Shown here: positions 59,542 through 64,000 of the stretch, piece after piece
Numbering within the stretch: the stretch's first letter is position 1
How the letters are laid out: every line of letters begins with the position of its first letter
Origin: Balneolaceae bacterium
GTDB taxonomy: Bacteria; Bacteroidota; Rhodothermia; Balneolales; Balneolaceae
Assembly (NCBI GenBank): GCA_006969905.1
Contig: CP030887.1
Location: forward strand, 992,001 to 1,056,000
Reading direction: 5' to 3'
Length of the DNA stretch: 64,000 nucleotides
Notes under the pieces: generated by a model
Told to the model about the DNA's origin: nothing
Databases searched by the model: none
Seen by the model: the letters and a program-made list of their open reading frames with translations, nothing else
Made by a program: the position numbers and the translations under genes

Positions 59542-59802
59542 ATGAAAAAGCAATATTTAATCCTATTAATGGCCTGGCTTCTAATTATGGCTTTTGAAAA
59601 AGAAGAAAATAAAAAAAAGTTTTGCGACCCATGGTCTGGATATTGTTTTACAAATTCGTGTATAATGGATTTTGCTCAGAATTACGGATACTTTGTTGTT
59701 TGGGTGGATTGTGGAATGAATAGGTACAGGTATGAAGCATCAGGTTGTATAGGCCCCTCAATGTATGATTATTGTACCTCGCCAATATTCAGTGAGAATT
59801 AA
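59542..59802 (+). CDS. small Cys-rich secreted protein (86 aa)
   Basis: An N-terminal hydrophobic stretch (YLILLMAWLLIMAF) is followed by KEEN-KKK, so this is either a cleaved signal or an anchor. The mature part has six Cys (FCDPWSGYC, TNSCIMDF, VDCGMN, SGCIGPS, DYCTS) and many Tyr/Asp. It may be a disulfide-bonded peptide. No family is recognised. It is 12 bases from the next gene. Confidence 0.68.
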   Translation: MKKQYLILLMAWLLIMAFEKEENKKKFCDPWSGYCFTNSCIMDFAQNYGYFVVWVDCGMNRYRYEASGCIGPSMYDYCTSPIFSEN

Positions 59803-59814
59803 AAAAGTAGTGTT

Positions 59815-60540
59815 ATGAATAAGTATTACCTTTTAGTTTTTCTAATTTTGGTGTCATGTGGATCTGACAATCCAAAGGATATTCACACAATTAGCTACTT
59901 AGAAAGTGTAAATCAGTTATCCTCGTTCGATAGCAGGAATTATAGAATGGATGGAAAATCTTCAAGTTTTGTTGCTTTTGGAACTCCTAATGATGATAAA
60001 GCCTTGGAAAACTTTGAGTTTATAATGAGCAATAGAGAAGAAGCACACTACTGGATAAAAAAAAGAAGAACTCATTCTGCACAAAGTGACAGTATTCTAA
60101 ATATATTGCACCAGGAAAAAACTTTAGAGGGAGTTAGAAGTTTATATATCGATAACTTAAAACTGATTCAAGAAAACCTTTTTTCATCGAGAATTGAGCA
60201 AGAAACTTCAATAGTAATTATAAATCGCTTGCTTGAAGAATCCAAAAAAAAGGATTTGAGCACACACGAATTTGTAATGTTAAGAGATCACATTTTAGTT
60301 CTAGACAAGAATAATTTTCCTGATATAATATTTATGTCAAAAGCATTATGGTTAGCTAAGGAGGAATTCTCAGACTCTGAGTTAGAAAGCATCGTATCAA
60401 ACTTAAAGAATAATGCAGAATCTAGTCTAATAAACTGCATAGAATGCTTCAGTACTACAAATAAAAGACAAGATGAGTATGAGTACTCTAGGGAAAAATA
60501 CTTCACTAATATTAAAAAGGGATTGTCACTATTTAATTGA
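59815..60540 (+). CDS. lipoprotein (241 aa)
   Basis: YYLLVFLILVSCGSDN gives a lipobox with Cys at 15. The rest is mostly helical and charged, with a Lys-rich linker (ESKKKDLSTHEFVMLRDHIL). No family is recognised. It follows a small Cys-rich secreted protein gene with a 12-base gap, so both may act outside the cell. Confidence 0.72.
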   Translation: MNKYYLLVFLILVSCGSDNPKDIHTISYLESVNQLSSFDSRNYRMDGKSSSFVAFGTPNDDKALENFEFIMSNREEAHYWIKKRRTHSAQSDSILNILHQEKTLEGVRSLYIDNLKLIQENLFSSRIEQETSIVIINRLLEESKKKDLSTHEFVMLRDHILVLDKNNFPDIIFMSKALWLAKEEFSDSELESIVSNLKNNAESSLINCIECFSTTNKRQDEYEYSREKYFTNIKKGLSLFN

Positions 60541-60787
60541 GATGATCAAGTAGCTTATTTTCTAGATCAACTTTAACTTGGGTTCCCCACCATACAGGCT
60601 TATCGTTTATATTTATGCTTTTGCTCAAAGGAGGTAGTATGTTTATCTCTTTATGGGGCAGGGTTATATAAGCCATAGAATTCTTCGGGCTTTAGAGGAA
60701 GTGTTTCTTGCAGAGCGATGGGGAAGTCGTTCAGTAAAATACCACATCTCCGGGATCAGTAACCAATTTTACAGAATGGATACAACA
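60533..60787 (-). pseudogene. possible decayed gene remnant
   Basis: On the minus strand, three frames each hold a protein-like stretch with no continuous frame: KLVTDPGDVVFY then a stop, then LNDFPIALQETLPLKPEEFY and GLYNPAP, then MAYITLPHKEINILPPLSKS with WWGTQVKVDLENKLL and a stop at 60533-60535. The first two pieces could be one protein split by a frameshift. I cannot name a family. It could also be a chance pattern between the lipoprotein and smpB genes. Confidence 0.3.
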
Positions 60788-61264
60788 CTAAATATTAAGT
60801 TTAAAACTTCCCTTCAGGTTACGCTCCATCTCCCGCTTGGTGTCTTTTTCCTTAATACTGTCCCGCTTATCAAAACGCTTTTTACCCCTGGCCACTCCGA
60901 TCTGGACCTTGGCATATCCCTTTTTAAAGTAAAGCTTAAGAGGAATCAGGGTATATCCTTTTTGCTGCACGTATTTATCGAGTTCCCGGATTTCCTTTTT
61001 GCTCAGCAGTAACTTTCTCTGTCTTCTAGGATCGTGATTTGCGTACGAACCGAATTTATAAGGCGAAATGTGAAACTCCCTAAGCCACACCTCCTGGTCT
61101 TGGATAAAAGCAAAGGCATCAGTGAAATTAGCCTTCCCAGCACGTAATGATTTTACCTCCGTTCCCTGGAGTACAATCCCTGCTTCATAAGTTTCATCGA
61201 TTTGATAATCGTGAAATGCCTTACGGTTCTGGATGGTCGGTGTGTTAGCTTTTTCGCTGCTCAT
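60788..61264 (-). CDS. smpB: SsrA-binding protein SmpB
   Basis: Partner of tmRNA in rescuing stalled ribosomes. Signatures: NRKAFHDYQIDETYEAGIVL, QGTEVKSLRAGKANFTDAF, KKGYAKVQIGVARGKKRFDK and the C-terminal KEKDTKREMERNLKG. I chose the ATG at 61264 (MSSEKAN) over one at 61282, because the longer form would be translated from an intergenic repeat. The tmRNA gene is not in the window. Confidence 0.94.
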   Translation of the reverse strand: MSSEKANTPTIQNRKAFHDYQIDETYEAGIVLQGTEVKSLRAGKANFTDAFAFIQDQEVWLREFHISPYKFGSYANHDPRRQRKLLLSKKEIRELDKYVQQKGYTLIPLKLYFKKGYAKVQIGVARGKKRFDKRDSIKEKDTKREMERNLKGSFKLNI

Positions 61265-61277
61265 GGTTATTTGTGTT

Positions 61278-61386
61278 GTCATGCTGAACTCGATTCAGCA
61301 TCTGTGGAGAACCCGTCATTATTAAAGAAATTATTTAATTAATGGCTCAATATCCTTACAGATCCTGAAACAAGTTCAGGATGACG
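61278..61386. repeat. pair of intergenic palindromic repeats upstream of smpB
   Basis: GTCATGCTGAACTCGATTCAGCATC (first unit 61278-61302, partly palindromic) and a second unit ATCCTGAAACAAGTTCAGGATGAC (about 61361-61384) can pair within themselves and, in part, with each other. A similar unit lies at 32228-32254. They resemble repeats dispersed in many Bacteroidota genomes. Confidence 0.65.
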
Positions 61387-61397
61387 CCTAAAAGGTG

Positions 61398-61820
61398 TTA
61401 AACATCAAATCCGAGTTCTTTCAGATCGGTAAGTACATCTTCTTCAGGCTGGCGGTTTGGAAAGGTAGAATAAATGTCCAAAATCTGTTCTATTTCGGAT
61501 ATGGCTTTTTCGTTGTCAGCATTAATTTTAAGCACTTCTATAAACTGTCGTAATGCCGCATTCATTTTATCACGCATACTTGTTATATCTGCATCTTTAT
61601 ACACAAGGAAAAGCCCATAATTCAGGTGGGTTTTTTCTCTAAGCCGTAATACCTGTTCATTTTCATCTTGTTTTTGGAGCAGTACAAAAGCATCATCATA
61701 TTCGTCTGCCTGAATAAATGCAGTAATTTGCTCATCCAGTGATTTAGGCTGGGGTGTGGATTGTTTCTTGCCGCAGGCAACAAATCCTGCAAGCAGAAAA
61801 AGTAAGGTCAGTTTTTTCAT
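61398..61820 (-). CDS. lipoprotein with short TPR-like helices (140 aa)
   Basis: LTLLFLLAGFVACGKK has a lipobox Cys at 16. The body (about 30-120) holds helical pairs resembling TPRs (QADEYDDAFVLLQKQDE, KMNAALRQFIEVLKINADNE). No family is recognised. It is six bases from the M50 protease gene upstream on the same strand and may be cotranscribed with it. Confidence 0.74.
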   Translation of the reverse strand: MKKLTLLFLLAGFVACGKKQSTPQPKSLDEQITAFIQADEYDDAFVLLQKQDENEQVLRLREKTHLNYGLFLVYKDADITSMRDKMNAALRQFIEVLKINADNEKAISEIEQILDIYSTFPNRQPEEDVLTDLKELGFDV

Positions 61821-61826
61821 GGGGTG

Positions 61827-63053
61827 TTACTGTAGAGATAATGGATTCAAACTTATACAAAGTATAAATATAAGCATACTTACCCACCCGAGCACTTTTC
61901 TTCCCGTAGAAAGTGGTTTATAAAAGGTAACCGGTGGATGATCTACTTTCACCAAAAAAGTGATGAAGAGAATCCAGAATGCCCACATAATATTTTGCAC
62001 CAAATTTTCAGGCCCGATAATTACATAAATATATATTCCGGCTGATATGAGTGATGCAGGAAGCATAATATAAATCCAGTTCATAGCTCCTTTATAAGCA
62101 ATACTCATCAAATTAAAGAGAATGATTCCCCATATTATCCAGGAGAGGGCGCCAAAATCTGTATCATATTCACGGAGGAGATCATGCAAAAAAGGAACAA
62201 CCTCAATGCCCGCCAGTATGGATACAAAAGCATAAAAAACCCGGGCAAAATCACGATGCTTCTTGTACCCTAACAGAGAGTACATGATGTGGCCTCCATC
62301 CAGCTGGCCAACAGGCATTAGGTTTAGTGCGGTAAAAAACAGCCCAAGCCAACCGGCAAATAAAAACGGGTAATGATACATTTCCCACATGGGAGGGACA
62401 TTGTCGAAAAAGGAAGCAATAAATGAGTACAAAATGGTTTCGCCCACAACCAGTGTATTTCCTGTGCCCGCATCCGTTTGGTAGTCGGGGAATTCCCCAT
62501 ACGTCTCTACATAGATCTTCAGTTCTTCATGTCCTGCAAAGTTTTGAACATGAGAAGGTTCAGGAAGGGTAGCAAAACCAATCAGCAATACAACTAAAGC
62601 AACAATAAAACCGGCAACAGGCCCGGCCACACCAACATCAAAAAGCTGTTTTGTTTGGTGAATTTTTTCTTTGATCCGGATTACAGCCCCAAGGGTTCCT
62701 ATGCCAACAGGTAACGGGATGTAGTAGGGAAGAGACACTTTTATGTTGTGGTAAACCGCTGCAAAATAGTGCCCGAATTCATGGAAGGTTAGAAAACTAA
62801 GCAAGAGACAGGCGAACAACATGCCACGATATAAATCTTCTCCTGCAGGTAAACCAATCGGCCCTATAAAAATGGGTTCTCCGCCAAAGCCCACAAATAC
62901 AGCACCGATAACACTAACAGAAATGAAAGTGAGAACAAACAACCCTAAGTGTTTAAGGATTGTTTTTAGATCGGGCCGGTTTTTAGGAGGTTCATTTCCC
63001 GAAATCACTTCGTAATCAGTTTCAGTAAAAGGGGTATTTGGTTCGAAACTCAA
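61827..63053 (-). CDS. M50 family site-2-type protease (408 aa)
   Basis: A zinc intramembrane protease. The HExxH motif is in LTFHEFGHYFAAVYHNIKVS (about residue 88), and the third ligand is in LNLMPVGQLDGGHIMYSLLG (about 245). About seven membrane helices surround them. It lacks a PDZ domain, so it belongs to the short bacterial group related to chloroplast EGY proteins. Its substrates are unknown; regulated cleavage of membrane proteins is the family role. Confidence 0.93.
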   Translation of the reverse strand: MSFEPNTPFTETDYEVISGNEPPKNRPDLKTILKHLGLFVLTFISVSVIGAVFVGFGGEPIFIGPIGLPAGEDLYRGMLFACLLLSFLTFHEFGHYFAAVYHNIKVSLPYYIPLPVGIGTLGAVIRIKEKIHQTKQLFDVGVAGPVAGFIVALVVLLIGFATLPEPSHVQNFAGHEELKIYVETYGEFPDYQTDAGTGNTLVVGETILYSFIASFFDNVPPMWEMYHYPFLFAGWLGLFFTALNLMPVGQLDGGHIMYSLLGYKKHRDFARVFYAFVSILAGIEVVPFLHDLLREYDTDFGALSWIIWGIILFNLMSIAYKGAMNWIYIMLPASLISAGIYIYVIIGPENLVQNIMWAFWILFITFLVKVDHPPVTFYKPLSTGRKVLGWVSMLIFILCISLNPLSLQ

Positions 63054-63062
63054 ATCAGCAGC

Positions 63063-64000
63063 TTAGTTGGTTAGTGGTGCCCTGGAAATTGGCATTGTCA
63101 TACAACGAGCCCCGCCTCGCCCCCTGCAAAGTTCACGCCCCTGGAAACTGACCGCTATTTTTTGTTCGAGAGATGGATCCAGGCCTTTTTCTCCATATTC
63201 TTCAATAAACTCAAACTGGTCCATATAGGCATATCCGTGGTCAACTAATGTATTGAAGGTTTTAGTATTGCGTTCATATCCAACAATTACTCCGGGGGCT
63301 AAGGCAAAAACATTGGCTCCGTCCGTCCATTGTTCACGGTACTGACTGGTTTTATCCTCGCCACCACACTTTATGAAGGTGTAATCAACACCGGAAAATT
63401 CATTCAGCGTGCTGTGAAGTGAGCTTCTGGATTCAGCTTTTATGTTATCTCCTGCTTTTTGTAGAACAACGACATTGTCTTGTTGATCGATAATGGGCGG
63501 AGGGAAAACGATACACTCATTCCTGCTTGCAAAAGTAAAGATGGTGTCTAAATGCATGGAGGCACGTTGTTTGGGAATATCTATCGCAACCACGGTTTTT
63601 ACCCCATGATCCAAAAGGCCTTCGGTTGCTTTCATCAGGCCTGTAAACGAGGTGCGCTCACTCATACCAATAAGCACTAAATCTTTTGATGCTACCAAAA
63701 CATCCCCTCCCTCAATAGACTGATGTCCCGAAATACGAATAGCACTTTGCTTTGCTCCGCTAAAGAGAGGGTGATATTCAACTAAGGTTTCCATTATAAG
63801 TGACTCGCGAAGCCTAGCCTTTTTTGCTGCGCGTGAAATCAGAATGGAATCATTAACCACGGCAGCAAGATCCCTGGTAAAAAGAAGGTTTGGAGAAGGG
63901 TGAAGGTTAAAACTTTTGGACCGGGCCAAAGTACCTTGAATAGTAAATTCAAGGATCTTTTCGGGTTCCAGTTCTTTTAATTCGCGCTCAATAATAGTAA
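63063..64000 (-). CDS. arcA: arginine deiminase, N-terminus outside the window
   Basis: Hydrolyses arginine to citrulline and ammonia. Visible family features are NLLFTRDLAAVVNDSIL, IEGGDVLVASKDLVLIGMSE, ASMHLDTIFTF and the C-terminal LCRGRGGARCMTMPISR with the catalytic Cys. The open frame runs unbroken to position 64000. The TTG at 63927-63929 is therefore only an internal codon, and the true start lies beyond the edge. The visible part is 312 residues. Confidence 0.92.
   Translation of the reverse strand, partial: TIIERELKELEPEKILEFTIQGTLARSKSFNLHPSPNLLFTRDLAAVVNDSILISRAAKKARLRESLIMETLVEYHPLFSGAKQSAIRISGHQSIEGGDVLVASKDLVLIGMSERTSFTGLMKATEGLLDHGVKTVVAIDIPKQRASMHLDTIFTFASRNECIVFPPPIIDQQDNVVVLQKAGDNIKAESRSSLHSTLNEFSGVDYTFIKCGGEDKTSQYREQWTDGANVFALAPGVIVGYERNTKTFNTLVDHGYAYMDQFEFIEEYGEKGLDPSLEQKIAVSFQGRELCRGRGGARCMTMPISRAPLTN

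Overview
The window is a moderately AT-rich bacterial chromosome segment with dense coding, many lipoproteins and LytTR-type signalling. At least two RNA starts follow TAnnTTTG, the -7 box of the Bacteroidota/FCB group. Gene content (Cys-less zinc-ribbon paralogue, CHAT-TPR proteins, M28 lipoprotein, tyrosine catabolism, ComEC, scpA/ruvB/metK housekeeping) fits the FCB superphylum, most likely Balneolota or Rhodothermota. That placement is inference; no rRNA is present to test it.

Positions 1-9543 are a chromosomal integron. An IntI-type tyrosine recombinase (8581-9543, + strand) diverges from an attI region (about 8371-8560) and an array of ten complete cassettes. All cassette genes lie on the minus strand and each is followed by an attC site. 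A truncated attC at position 1 shows the array continues to the left. Most cassette products are unknown, and most carry a lipobox or membrane segment. Two cassettes hold two genes each. Right of intI is a decayed GIY-YIG nuclease gene between two copies of an ~80-bp palindromic repeat.

Positions 10030-24600 hold mostly housekeeping genes: metK, ruvB, ppk1, scpA, a CDP-alcohol phosphatidyltransferase, ftsY and a Nudix hydrolase. They also hold an ECF-like sigma factor with a TPR/membrane partner, an M28 peptidase lipoprotein and a 979-aa CHAT-TPR protein. A 42-codon Gly-rich peptide gene sits beside the CHAT gene. A candidate small RNA or attenuator lies at 24650-24726, before a large phosphoesterase-Omp85 fusion.

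Positions 28612-37661 carry a class III cyclase-TolB-TPR protein overlapping a MarR regulator, followed by a tyrosine degradation locus: hmgA, fahA, a flavin reductase-like gene, acetoacetyl-CoA synthetase and hppD. Matching palindromes precede hmgA and hppD and are candidate operators. Positions 37802-51600 include a lone PycTM-like membrane protein, a clan CD protease-like lipoprotein, a sugar dehydrogenase, comEC, xseB, dxs, queA, a tRNA-Arg and a LytS/LytT pair. Positions 51800-64000 include an isoaspartyl peptidase, a purine nucleoside phosphorylase, DivIVA-like and small membrane proteins, a YggS protein, Nif3, smpB, an M50 protease and an arginine deiminase running off the right edge.

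The most striking feature is the RNase P RNA gene (about 58786-59440). All its conserved regions are present, but the P3 loop carries a complete GIY-YIG nuclease gene enclosed by a perfect 24-bp inverted repeat. A related decayed nuclease gene beside the integron, also next to palindromic repeats, suggests a small nuclease-linked element that has moved in this genome.
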